Source: Neurospora tetraspora (Eukaryota > Ascomycota > Sordariomycetes > Sordariales > Sordariaceae). Taken from it: a stretch of DNA of 64,000 nt. How positions within the stretch are numbered: the first letter of the stretch is position 1; each line of letters starts with the position of its first letter. The stretch covers positions 248,001 through 312,000 of the forward strand of contig NW_026944389.1 of NCBI RefSeq assembly GCF_033439725.1. Reading direction: 5' to 3'. Both the position numbers and the translations under genes were made by a program. The notes beneath the pieces are model-generated. The model did no database searches. It had not been told where the DNA came from and worked only from the letters and a program-made list of their open reading frames with translations. Positions 47,401 through 58,747 of the stretch are shown piece after piece.

Positions 47401-48077
47401 AGAAGAACACGATTCAGCCGCTGGAGGACGCGCTGCAGGAGGCAGCAAGACGAAAGATTGTCATGTTTTGCTCTAGCATTGACGAGGGCCCTATGGTTGA
47501 CGACCATACCTACCCAGGGAGGATTGCGGCCTGCATCAAGATCGGGGCATCGGCGGGTGATGGTGCGAAGCTGTCGTGGGTATCGGCTAACAGGAGCAAC
47601 TTTCTCTTGCCGGGGGACGAGACTGTGCACGTCGGTCGCCACCACAGCGGACACAGTACATCTGGTGGGGGTGGTGGTGGTGGTAGGCATGGATACGGAA
47701 ACGAGTTGCCGACCGCGGGGAGCTCGATATCGACCGCGCTGGCGGCCGGGCTGGCGGGGGTACTGATCTATTGCGACCGATTGACTCAGTTGTCTGTCGA
47801 TGATTCTGATGAATACGATGGACCTATTGACTTCCGGGCCTCTGGAAAGATGAAGGCGGCCTTTGAGGCCATGTCGTCGGAGACGGAAGACAAAAAGTTC
47901 TTGCAGGTGTGGAAGTACGTGCCCTTGCAATTGGACGCCTCCAAGATCCCTGGGGTCGGCAACAGGACTTCCAGGCCGGCGCCGAGACCGTTGAAATGGA
48001 ACTATGGTTCGCATCCGGAAGCGACTGAGGAAACGAAGAAGAAGCTTATTGCCTTCCTGTCTTCCCTCGGCAAGTGA
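44409..48077 (+). CDS. Ankyrin-repeat subtilisin-like serine protease (S8), allorecognition-type
   Basis: Six exons fit: 44409-45858, 45978-46188, about 46258-46594, 46652-46681 (30 nt), 46773-46924 and 46988-48077; about 1089 residues. Only the acceptor of exon 3 is uncertain. The ATG at 44409 starts MGHAGPRAVQGKRKKD; no signal peptide is seen, so the protein is cytosolic rather than secreted. The N-terminal part has ankyrin-type pieces (GVTPLHLAIEND, GGWTALHFAVRYED) separated by acidic disordered stretches. The C-terminal S8 domain has D763 (IAIIDDGID), H802 (GPHGTLMAQL) and S973 (AGSSISTALAAG). The usual oxyanion Asn is replaced: MFCSSIDEGP aligns Asp at that position. A (Gly)7 run interrupts the domain. 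Known relatives by design include fungal subtilases paired with death effectors, such as Podospora HET-Q2. A truncated copy lies at 32801-33371. Confidence 0.88.
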
Positions 48078-48640
48078 GAGCGCCTCTACCAAAAAGAGAT
48101 ATCGGTGCGGAACCACCCAGGGCCGATGGCAGTAATCGCTCGCATTTAAAACACAGGGAAGGTCTCTGCTTTTCCAGTGAGTGGCGTCGTTCTACCCGGG
48201 CTGACGGTGGTAGTGTAACTATTAAGCCCAAATTTAGTCATAACGAGAATTAGGTTAAGAAGTGATTTTTGCTGTGCAAGTCTGGTTTCGGTTTTGACAG
48301 GACATTGGTCAACTGAGATGCCCAACTATTTTGTATACTACCATATAAGAGACTGAAATGTTAGCAGACTAACACGGCTAGTCCTTGAACGGAGCCTGTT
48401 GCATCGTTGAATTGACATAGGGGGTTACATGTAAATTACACGTACGAATATTTCGTCAAGCCTGTACCTAGACTGCTCTTTCGGCTGTGTTCATCGTGAT
48501 TGCTCTCAGGTCTTTTGCTAGTGAAAAAAAAAAAAAAAACCGATTTTCCTTGTCGTATTCGTTCTCATCGCATCACTTTCCTCAATGTACAGGTCTTGGT
48601 CTATTATACGGACCCAACTGGAATTATCATTTGAAAATTA
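48078..48640. other. Downstream of the protease gene, no gene seen
   Basis: Presumed 3' UTR and spacer; contains a 16-bp A run near 48524. The truncated protease copy lacks this spacer. Confidence 0.4.
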
Positions 48641-49065
48641 CGAGATACGTGGAGGCGTTTCGACGAGACCATGCACGGAATCACGATCAGATCGGCATCT
48701 TCGCAAAACCGTTACGTTCAAAGTTCATCAGTTATGTAAAGTGTCATCAAGTCATATACCCAAAACTAATCATCCACATCATAACAAACGAGGGTATATC
48801 CACCGCGCGACTCGGTTCCTTCATCACGCATATCATCATCATCCGCATCCCCACATTCCCATAACCAAAAAAAAAAACATTTTCTCCCCAACCCAACTCA
48901 ATAAGGAAAACCCCCAAAGATAAACATTCTAAACCCTCTCCACCTCCTTCCTCTGCGCCTTCCCAGCCGCAGCCGCAGCCGCAGCCTCTTCTCCCCCCTC
49001 ACTTCCACTTCCACTTCCACTCCCCGCCCCATCCCCTCCATGTCCATACCCACCCCCCCTCCTTT
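48640..49065 (-). repeat. Inverted copy of the jen1 3' end (copy B), including about 40 codons
   Basis: On the minus strand, 49045-48929 encodes GYGHGGDGAGSGSGSGSEGG...GKAQRKEVERV and a TAG. This matches the jen1 tail GYGGDGVGSGSEGGEGVGGKAQRNEVEMA, with expansion of the Gly/Ser and Ala runs. Homology continues through the 3' flank (ATCTTTGGG, GAACCGAGT...GGATATACCCTCG, CATAACTGATG, TTTTGCGAA) to about 48640, corresponding to about 62500. The rest of jen1 is absent, so this is a gene tail and not a second transporter. Confidence 0.8.
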
Positions 49066-49075
49066 TGGCATGCTT

Positions 49076-52000
49076 ATCACCTCCAGTCCTTGAGCAAATC
49101 ATCGCAATCTCCGAACATAGCTTCTTCCACGGGGATGGAAGGAACGAGCCCGGTGATCTTGGAAATCAGAACATTGCGGGCATCAGCTGCGCTGCAACTT
49201 TGCAAGAGCGATCTAGTACAGACTGTACAGGTAGGCACCGCCAGGCGGTACCGCAAACAGTGGATGGTTTTGGGTAATATGGAAATAGCGACAAACCCAA
49301 CCGGAGCGGCATCGTGGCCGTGGGTGGTCATGGCGGCTCCCGGGTCGGGTCGGCAGTAGATGTTAAAGTGAATATCAGCCCGAGTCGGCCGACGATGCGG
49401 TTGATCGTTGGTGTCATCCAGGTCTGGTCGGCACTCTGGTGACGCTGCGCGCATCCCGTCGCGTACACGTTGCTGTACATAGGTAGGTACCTAGGTAGAG
49501 CTCCGTCCTCGGCCTGACACCGACGGAACGGCAGCACGCAGCAGCAACCGCGACGCACCAGTGCAGCCGGCATCGGCAGGTACAGCCCAGCGCAAGGGCG
49601 ACTCGTCCGACAGTGACGGGTGACGGGTGACGGGTGCAGTGAACCAGTTGCGACTGCCGTATGACATGGGCCGATGGTCGAGTGTGTTTCGGCTGTTTTT
49701 GAGCGCCGCACGTCCGGGCCGATTGACGGGTTTGCGCCGACGGCGTCATTCCTCTGTCATGATATCGGGCCCGAACACACGTTTGCCCGCCGAGAAATGA
49801 CCGGACCGCACAATCGGCACAACCAGCGTGCCAAGAAATGCGACGGTGGGTTCATGATGACGGCGGCGGCGCCGATGCAAAAAAGTGGAGATTTCCAAGG
49901 TAGGCGGTCGGACGGGACGCTCCGTCCAATTTCGACTGGACCCGGGATATCCGGCTTACGGCGGGGCGAGATAAGAAGTTGAACGTCGGAAACCTCAAGT
50001 GCTAGGAGAGTCCGATAGCCCTGAGTTGGCCGCCACGCCGCGTACGTCGACACGTCCTCAACGATCCCTCGGACACCGGTCCGCATTGCGGGTTACACCG
50101 GGTGATCGGTTGAGACTGACCTTGACATTTGATGGATGATGAAAAGACATGTTATTTAGCCTGAGAGCTGCAGCTCATACATATACCTCTAGACATACCG
50201 TACCGTGCTTGTCTATTTTCGTGATGACGGTATGGAAGATGGAAATCTCGGACATGACCGCCCCGCGCCCGCCCGTACATTTCCAGCAAGAATGCGGAGT
50301 GTACAAAATACACCGGCGACGGGAAGCTGATGTGCGGGCGGGCGGCACGGAGGAGAAATGCGAATGAAATGGACACCTGGAACATACCGAAATTGCAGTC
50401 CTCACACCCGACCTTGCGAGATTCGGCTATTGGGTCCACAAGTTTTGATGATGATTTGTTCCGGTGCGCGCGCCGGCGTACAATTTCTCGTGTTGCAGGA
50501 ATTGCATGTGGTCCGCGAGCGAGTCCGCGACACCGTGGGCGGAACGTGTCCGAATGGAGCCACTTTTCTAAGTAGGGGAAAGGGCCGGGCCGACGACTGA
50601 GGGCGGCTCCCGAGAGATGTTGCACCCTTCAGCTTTTTGGATCCCGTTTCTTTTGCATTTCGGATCACGATGATGACGAAAGATGTGATGTCGCAGGACG
50701 CCCGCATCATTCGACACAACACACACTGAATCCCAAACTTGGCGGGCGTCACGCCGGACGGAGAGCTGGCTGGATGACAATGACGGATGATTGATGACTG
50801 ATGAGATGCACTGATGAGAACCTATTAATTGGGGGACTCGGGAACCTCAGCTTGGCTTGGAGCTCGGACCTCCTTGATTCGGAGAAATGTGGGACCATAC
50901 GGACTCCGAGTTCTTGCCTGCCAGTGGCAACCGGCTGGCAGAGCGGGCGGCAGGCAGTCTTGGCAAATCTGTCGCGGACGAAGAGGTGGAGAACACACGG
51001 GTCACGGGTCTCGGGTCGACGTGCTGCCTCCGATTGGAATCTCATCAAATGTCTCCCCGTTCGTTGGCTGGACTGTCGGGGTGTCAAGTTTCGGAAGTTC
51101 CAAACGCAGGTCCCGTCCCGTGCTGGTGGGCCCACACTCCCTGTTCCCTGTTCCGCGTTCTCCAGAAAGACGGGAGTCCAGCTCGTTCCGAGTTGTTGAA
51201 TGACAGAAGAAAGGGGGCGGGGTCCTTGGAGGAATGTGGAAGGCGACCACTCACCGTACAGAGCGCAGAGCACACCTCGTATGCGACCAAGATGTGATCC
51301 GGTAGGTTGCGCGACAGTTCTCTCGGTGTTAGAAAAAAGGCACCGGAGCGGCGCGGGCGCAGCCATATCTCAAACACGAGCCGTTGCCTGGTTCGGTCTT
51401 GGTTGAAGCCGATAAGGGGCTTGGCTTGCGATGCGATGGGCAAAGGAGACAGTATCGGAACGACACAGGCGTCGCGCCAGCTGGGCATTCAGTTCACCCA
51501 ATGTCCTAAAATTGGACTGGAAATTAGCATCACCGCTGCTGAGAACGGACGAGCCGGAGTGAGGGGAAGAAGGGGGGATTGGGGATTGGAGTAGAAGGAA
51601 GGGAAGGGGGACGGCGGGATCAGTACGTGTGTCTCTGATCAGTCCTCCCGAATGCAACGCCGGAAGCCAAGGAAAAAGGGGCCGGGGTGGGTTCTCCATC
51701 ATCCATCCATCCATCCAGCTTCCAGGGCCGGCCAGTTTCCAGGCAAGTTGCCCGGGGCGTCACAGGCTCACAGCCGTCATCCTGCCCTGCTTGGCGCCGT
51801 GTTCTAGCTTGCATCAGGCTGTATCCGTCGAAACCAACAAGGCGATGATCTCGGTCATCATGTGAACCTTTGGCGACGAGGTACCGTAAAGGCGTAAACA
51901 GGGCAATTTCACAAGAATGCGACGACAAGCCACAACTTCGTCATGGCGCCGAGTCTTCTTCTTGTATGATCCAGGGCACTTTCACTTTGGACCTCTCGAT

Positions 52001-53780
52001 CGCCAGGCCCCCTGAAATCCCGTTGCGCCCGGTGTGTGCTTGTACCTCCATGCAAGCCTGGCCCCGACCGGTGAATGTAACCGACCTCCGACGGAGAAGG
52101 GAGAAGGCGCTGATGAGCTGACTGGGCGCTGGGTGCTGGGCTGGCTGGGCTGACTCTGAGTGCTGTGCCATGCTTTTTGTGTGGAGGAAAGAAAGCCGTT
52201 TTATAGAAGACGCCTGTTTGGTTTTGTTACAAAGCTTGCAACTCTATTCCTTCTTTGCAGTGTATTTGGCATTTGCTCTCCGGATCATCTGAAAAAGAAC
52301 GTCATGGTTCGGAATGACCTATGAAAAGTGGAGTGTGAGATTGGAAGCCGGGTCTTTGACCGTCCCCGGCGGGACCCCCCTCTTGTCCAAACAACCAACC
52401 TAAATGACAAGCCCGCTGTGGGCAAGGGAAGCGGCCGACGACCGCAGCTATGTAATTACAAGCCGGGGATCGTCGGGCGATAACAGAAGAATGTGTGAGA
52501 GTGTGCACCGTCAACATTTTTTTGATACAGGAAATGGAATGTTTCGGTCGCGGGCCGGGTGCATCAGGCAGACTGGAACCTGTCCGTTCTGAGGGCAAGT
52601 TGCAATGTCCGGCGTGGCTCTATTCACGCGACGGGATTCAGCCCCAAATAGCTGCACTCTTTAGTGGCTGCAACCACCATGAATCCCGTGTCTCCCGGAA
52701 CTTGCCCACCGTATTTAATGTCCGCGCGGCATTGGCACTCTCATTATGTATGACGTCCTTCTTTTCCACTTTCTGTCTGGACGAATTTCATAAGGTAGAT
52801 AAATAGACATTTTCGGTATTCAACTGTGAATAACATTTAACTGGCTTGTAACAATCAAGTCTCTCTGGCGATTAGATAAGCCTCCTAGTGCGAGCTGAAC
52901 CTTGATTGATTAACGTGACTCCCGGCCCGGACCCCATAGTCTCCGGCCGCTGCGCGACGGCTTTTGGTCCAGTCCAGCAGCGCTGTGACGATGAGGCAAC
53001 TGGACGCAGGCTTGGAGCAGACCTCGAACGCGAACCAAGGTCACGGTGACGCCGGTCGGAGCCTGGACTGGCCCACCATGTCACTTCCCCCCCCAAATCG
53101 GCTGGCGGGTGACTTCCGAAAGCGAAGGGGTCAAGGCCCCGCTTTAATTGACGAGCCCCGGCACCAGCAGCCGATCCGTCCGTTCCCATTGTGGCTCGCA
53201 GGCGGCAGACGGTCGCCAGACGGTGCCCGCTTGGAGACAGCGCTGCCGCCGAAAGGGCTCGACTGCTCCCTTTTTACCCCCTCCCACCCCCCGTGCTTCC
53301 TGCCGCGCCCGCCCACAAGACACGATCAGGTCCCTCTCTTCCTCTTCTTTCTCCGTCCGTCCCCTCCCTTTTCCTCTCCCGTGGTTCTCGCCTCCCGATC
53401 TCTCTCCGGAACACTTTGACCACCAGCCCGGCGCCGTGATATCTATCGTCAATCAGTTCAACGTGTCCGACTGCTCTGCTCTTTTTTTTCGACTTGTAAA
53501 AAGTCCTCGGCGCGACCTCCGGCCTTTTTCGCTTTCAGCTCCGGTCGAGTCGGCCATTACTCGGCACCCGTCCTTTGCGCCTTCACTTGCACCTTTTCAA
53601 CTTCTTCTTTTTTCCCAACAAGCACCATAACTGAAGCGACAGCAGCAACGGAACAGCATCATCACTACAATAACACACCATCATTATTGTCGACATTGCG
53701 CGCGCGCATCTTCTTTTTGTCGATTACCACCAGCCAAACATTAATAGCAACCACCACCATCCGGCCTTTTGGTCACCGAA
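49076..53780. other. 4.7-kb gene-free region upstream of the Zn2Cys6 regulator
   Basis: GC-rich and non-coding as far as I can tell. It has a TAGGTAGGTACCTAGGTAG-type palindromic motif at 49480-49497. The last 0.5 kb is pyrimidine-rich and is probably the 5' leader of the regulator. Overlapping frames at 50749-51366 and 53148-53630 show no domains. Confidence 0.45.
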
Positions 53781-56700
53781 ATGTCGTCGGTCGTTAGGTC
53801 CACGGCCCTCCGCGCTGGAGGAGCCTGTGTTCGGTGTCGCAAGGGCAAGACCAAGTGTGTCTACGAGAACGGCCGAGCACCATGCAAGAACTGCGCCAAG
53901 GGGATGCACGAATGCTATCTTCCCTCGGAGAGTATGGCTCACGCCCACGGAGGAGTAGCACCCAGCAATCGCCAACAACGACCTCGCGAGAGTCTGCCTA
54001 GTGAGCGCATCGTGCCGACCTCTGCTGGCGACCGCGGAGGACCGCCGTCCGTCGGTGCGTCGCGTCACGTCTCTACCACCAACGAAAAGTACGTGTTTCC
54101 TGGTCCTTTTCCCCCTTGTCGTTGTTAAGTCATGATGGCATCCAAGTGGTTTACTAGACAAACCTTTGCGCGCTTTTCCATTTGCCATCGTTGGTTTTTT
54201 CTCTGTTCCCACTGCCTGCCAGTCAAGTGCTGGACCGGACACTTCTCCCCTCCCGCTCCCCTTTGGTGGCCCGACAAGTCCAGTGGACGCAAGCGCCGGA
54301 ACCAGCGATGCGCGCATTCCGCTATCCGCCATCCTCCGCCCGCCTCCTTCTCGCCCACTGCCCACTCCAGTCACTGGCCGAGGGAGGGCGCACGGGCACC
54401 GCCGAGGTGGGCACATGCTGCTCCACGGTGGTGGTTGCCTTGGGCGCTCTTGCCCGCCCGCCCGCTCGTCCACCGGAGGGAGAGTGCATTTTCTAGCGCT
54501 GCCTCTTCGGAGCAACAAGGACGCACCGCCCCCCGACCCCCCCGACCCCCCCATTTTTTCTCCGCCCGGCTTCCATTCCCAAACCGTCTTTGTACCCTCA
54601 GCCCCGTGCACCCCCCTTCGACACCCCTCCTGCAAACGGAGCCAACGGAGTCCTTTTGGTGGAGGCTTGGTCACCAGAGCTCCGTGCCCAATTGCGGACT
54701 CCTCCGTCCTTTCTGAATCACCATTACACATTCGCCCAGCTTGGCACCCCCGCCCCCGCCGCCGCGTCAGTGCGCACAGAGGGGACGCTTTCGGGTTGCC
54801 GGCCCGCCCACTTTCCGGCACCGGCATCATTGCCTGCCCCACCTTTTCCGCCCGGGTCCCCGATACGATAAGATAAGCATCCATCGTCAACAACACAACG
54901 GGAAACATCGCGGGTTGTTCCTTCCTTGGTGTTTGCAGCACCTACCGCCTGTCATTTGCCCTGCAGACAACAAACTTTTCATTTGGCTCGCAACACCTTC
55001 CAGGTTTTTTGTGGTCTGGCCACCAACCACCACACCTTCGTTCATTGACATTAAATGCCATCGTTCCTATCATTCCATCTCTCCTTCTCCATCTACTCGG
55101 AAACATGACTAACAAATGTAACATTACTACCTTTTCCAGACTCACCCCCGAACTCCTCCAAGAATGCGAGCGTGTTATCAACAAGACCCTCCCAGCATGT
55201 GTCGCCTTCCACAAGCCTTCCTGCCTACAGCAACTCAAGAATGCCTCGATGGAATGGACCTTGGTCAATGCCCTCCTCACCACAGCTGCTCGCCACTCTC
55301 CGGCCATGATTCGACGTTATGGAGGACAACTCGGCGGCGCAGGCGCTGCTGAGCATTTCGCCCAGAAGGCCGGTCAACTTGTAATGCAGTCCTTGGCTTC
55401 ACCTAGTCTTGCCGACATCCAGGCCCTCTGCCTTCTCGTCATCCACGAATGGGGCTGCAGGGAGGCTGTTCGTGCCTACATCTATCTCGGCCAAGCTGCC
55501 CGTATGATCCAGATGTATAGGATTGTCTCCGCACAGCAGCGAAACTCGGACCCCGACCAGTTCCTGCAGGACGAAAGCTTCCGCCGTACTCTATGGCTCA
55601 TCTACATTCTCGACTGCTTCCTTACCAGCAGCCCCGGCCGTCGTCCCGCTCTTTCGACCCACGATGTTCTCGACATTGCCCTTCCGTGCGCAGACATGAA
55701 CTTCAACTTTGGCAGCCCTGTTGTCGTTAGAACCATTGGCGGCGCCGCCCCATCCCACGCAGAGCCCGGCGCTGCTCTCTCGGAGGTCGGCGAATTTGGT
55801 CACATTGTTCTCGCCACTAGAGCCTGGCGCAACGTCGTCGAGATGATGACGACCACCACCCTGGAAACCTTCTCGGATACACAGTGCCTTGCGCTGGAGG
55901 CTGATATCGATACCCTCCGCCAATCGCTTCCTCCCCACTTTGCCGACAAGCCCGGTCAGATCAACCTTCACATCACCATGGGTAGCGGCTATACTTACGC
56001 CATGATTCACTGTCTCCTTAACTGCGGGACCATCTTCGTAAACCGACGCCGCATCCTCCAGGTGGTAACCGACGAGAACTTCACCATCGACGCTTGGCGC
56101 ATGGCTTCTCATACGCACATGCAAACCGTCGATCGCATCTTCGCCGCTTCTCACAGCATCATCCACTCTCTTCTCGCCCTCGAGCACGGAGCCGACAAGG
56201 ACATAATGGTGTGCTTCCCGATTTTCATGCTCTTCTCAGCCTTTACCGCCGGCTCGACAGTGGCATACCTCACCCTCAAGGGCCTCGCTCCTTCCACCGT
56301 CACCGAATCCGCTAGTAGCATTGTTAGGGACAGCTTGCGCCTGTGCCAGGATGGATCTGAGTCGTGGCCCCTGGTTACGCCCTGGGCTCGTCACCTCACG
56401 GTTATGTCTAAGGTATTGCGCGATATGAAGGTACTGGGCCGCGATCGCGAGGCGCGCGAAGATAGCCGCGCCACGATGCACGCCGCCTCTCCCCACATTA
56501 AGGATGACGTCGCCACCCCTCCCGACACCACCAACCCCGAAGCGATGGAGTTCGACACCGTCCAGCCCAATAGCACTGGTCCTGGATCGCAGGGACCCAA
56601 TGCTGCTTCACCCGGTGCTCCCACTCCGACCATCGAGGGAGCAGCTGGTAGCGAAGTCGGCGAAACGCCCCTTGTTAGACGTCCCGGTATCACTACCATT

Positions 56701-56976
56701 AACGGTGGATCGGTCGGTGCGGTCGATACCAGGGTCGCGACGACTAGCCCGCCACCGCACGCGACGCCGGTGCTGCAGCATCAGCAGATGAAGGTGGACT
56801 CGCCTAGCGCGCAGTCATCGGTGTCAAATCAGGGAGGGGCCAACACGCAGGGAGCGAGTGTTCCTCCTGGCGGGGCGGATGCTGTGGACATGACGGCTAA
56901 TGAACTCTGCCAGGCATTCGAGAGGCAGTTGTTGGAGTTGGATGATTTGGCTGCGTTTATGGGTGGTGGTGTTTAA
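53781..56976 (+). CDS. Zn2Cys6 transcription factor with fungal-specific middle homology domain
   Basis: Two exons, 53781-54088 and 55140-56976, join in phase (AA|A) across an intron of 1051 nt; 714 residues. The zinc cluster is residues 16-45 with spacing CX2CX6CX8CX2CX6C (CVRCRKGKTKC ... CKNC ... C). The second exon carries an alpha-helical fungal-trans region: WTLVNALLTTAARHSP, then RRTLWLIYILDCFLTSSPGRRPAL (the usual RRxxWxxxxxDR-like core), followed by long helices to about residue 480. The tail is disordered, Pro/Ser/Thr-rich, and ends in an acidic-hydrophobic segment (RQLLELDDLAAFMG) that could activate transcription. A nuclear DNA-binding regulator; its targets are unknown. The neighbour jen1 is 2.8 kb downstream on the same strand. 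I cannot assign a specific family name. Confidence 0.88.
54089..55139 (+). other. Unusually long intron in the Zn2Cys6 gene
   Basis: Donor GTACGT at 54089, branch-like CTAAC near 55109, acceptor TTTTCCAG ending at 55139. It is GC- and C-rich with several open shadow frames but no continuity with the protein. An internal small exon or alternative transcript start is possible. Confidence 0.65.
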
Positions 56977-57968
56977 GGCCGTCATTGGAGCTTGTTCTTC
57001 GTGGGAGTCTGTATGATACGATGAGGTGATGGACTGGGACTTGCCTGTGTCATTATGAGGATGACTGAGTGGCGGATGTCGATGGCATTCTCTGGGTACT
57101 TAGTTCTCTGCCCCTGTTTCTTTTGTCTTTCTTCTTCTACCTGTTCAGGATCAGAACTGTTGTAGGGCGGATTGGCGGCATTGTCTGCAACGGAACGATT
57201 TGCGTTGTGGTTTCGGTCAGTCAGTGACATGACCCCGTGGATTCGGTTGGTGTTGGCTTGGTTTGGTTCGGTTGGTGTTAAAGGCGTTTTAATGACGCTT
57301 TTGTCGTCGCTGTTGATCATCATGGGAGAATGCTCTGGCCTTTGGGTTGTTTGTTCGGTTGTTGTTCGAAGTTTGTATCTGATTCTGCTTAGTTACTTTT
57401 TGCGAAGATAGGACTTGTATGTCCACTTGTTCGTTTTAGCGATTGTCGTATTCATGAGGATTAAGACTGTTTACGCTGCTTGGTTGTTGGTCCTCTCTCT
57501 GTCATTGCGTGGTTGATCCGATACCGTGTCTCTGGAAAGCCATTGTCGGACTATGGGCGTGTGAGTACCGTTGAAACACATCAAAACCACAGCCGGTGTG
57601 TCAAAGAATGAGGCAGGTCGGGAGAAACAAGGCGAAAAGTGATTTCTACTGTCCCAGACAGGCCTGTCTGGCCATGAAATACATGTCCATATCGAGTATG
57701 TAGCGCTCGCACATACTTGGTGTCGCACCAGAAGATGTGTTTGCTTGGACAACTACCGACACAATCACCGATCAACACTGAGAACGATCAGCGGTCTCGC
57801 GTACCTTTCTCCTGCAGACTCCAAAACTCCACGTGCAGATAAGACAAAGGCACGATACTACGATCGGTGCCTGTCGTTCTAGTGTACACGTGTACCTAGC
57901 CTATGTATTAGTGACCCTTCATGTCCAACAACTCCAACCTTTTTCATACTAGACATACTACCATGTCC

Positions 57969-58120
57969 CCATGTTCTCCAAGTCCCCAACTGTCTCCAAA
58001 ATGTCACGACAGTGACAGTGACACAGCAGCCGGCACCGTCTCTTGCGAAAGGTTTCTGCTGCAGATGACAAAGATATCGGTTTGTGTCGGTCAAAGCTTA
58101 CGTACGGCAAGACCGGCCTC
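57969..58120 (+). repeat. Left arm of a 150-bp inverted repeat
   Basis: Pairs with 58602-58747. Shared cores include GAAAGGTTTCTGCTGCAGATGA, AAGATATCGG and TGTGTCGGTCAAAGCTTACG. The spacer of about 480 bp has no recognisable gene. Confidence 0.85.
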
Positions 58121-58601
58121 AAATATACCAGTCCCTCGTAGTATCCAGATCTGACAAATATCGTGTGGTCAAAAGTGGAAAGTGTGCGAGTCAAAAACTC
58201 AAAATTGTGGAATTCCCCCACACGCTGATCTCCAAAAAAAAAAACCTTCCAGGTTCCCCGCCCGCCCGCCCGCTCCCTCGGTCTCGGCCCGGCGCTTCTC
58301 CAGCCGCAGCGCCCACCCAGCCTTCGAGATTCTTGGGAAACAACATCCGGGGTCGGGGGTCCACCGACTACCACCGAAAGCCGAAAACCCGCGAGACGTT
58401 AATCCAGAATATAAAAACTTTGTGACTTGGCGCCAAGAGATACAACAGCTTTGGCCACCAAAAGGCGAGAAGGTACAATAATCGACACCAAAACCCGGCG
58501 GGTTTGCCTCGGACGTCTACCTTACTGATCCTTGTCTCATGCCGTGTGTTCACGATTCATGAGAACAAATTGAAGCTTCAGCAAACATATATACGTGCCA
58601 A

Positions 58602-58747
58602 GGGCCGGTCTCGCCGTAAGCTTTGACCGACACAAGCCGATATCTTTATCATCTGCAGCAGAAACCTTTCGGAAGAAACGGTGTCGGCTGTTGAGTCACT
58701 GTCATGGCATTTGGGGAACTTGGAATCAAAGACTTGGAGAACTTGGG
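58602..58747 (-). repeat. Right arm of the 150-bp inverted repeat
   Basis: Reverse complement of 57969-58120 with scattered differences, mostly near the outer end. No target duplication was recognised at the outer edges. Confidence 0.85.

Noticed and set aside
47061-48116. 351-codon minus-strand frame
   Set aside because: Exact antisense shadow of the subtilase exon, which has the catalytic motifs.
54132-54876. Overlapping plus-strand frames of 100-236 codons within the Zn2Cys6 gene
   Set aside because: They lie in the intron defined by phase-matched splice sites and encode Pro/Ser-rich sequence in several frames at once, typical of GC-rich shadows.
58385-58500. Possible primer-binding site of a retroelement (TTGGCGCCAAG)
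   Set aside because: The palindromic string lacks the usual TGG-start tRNA complement length and no LTR flanks it.
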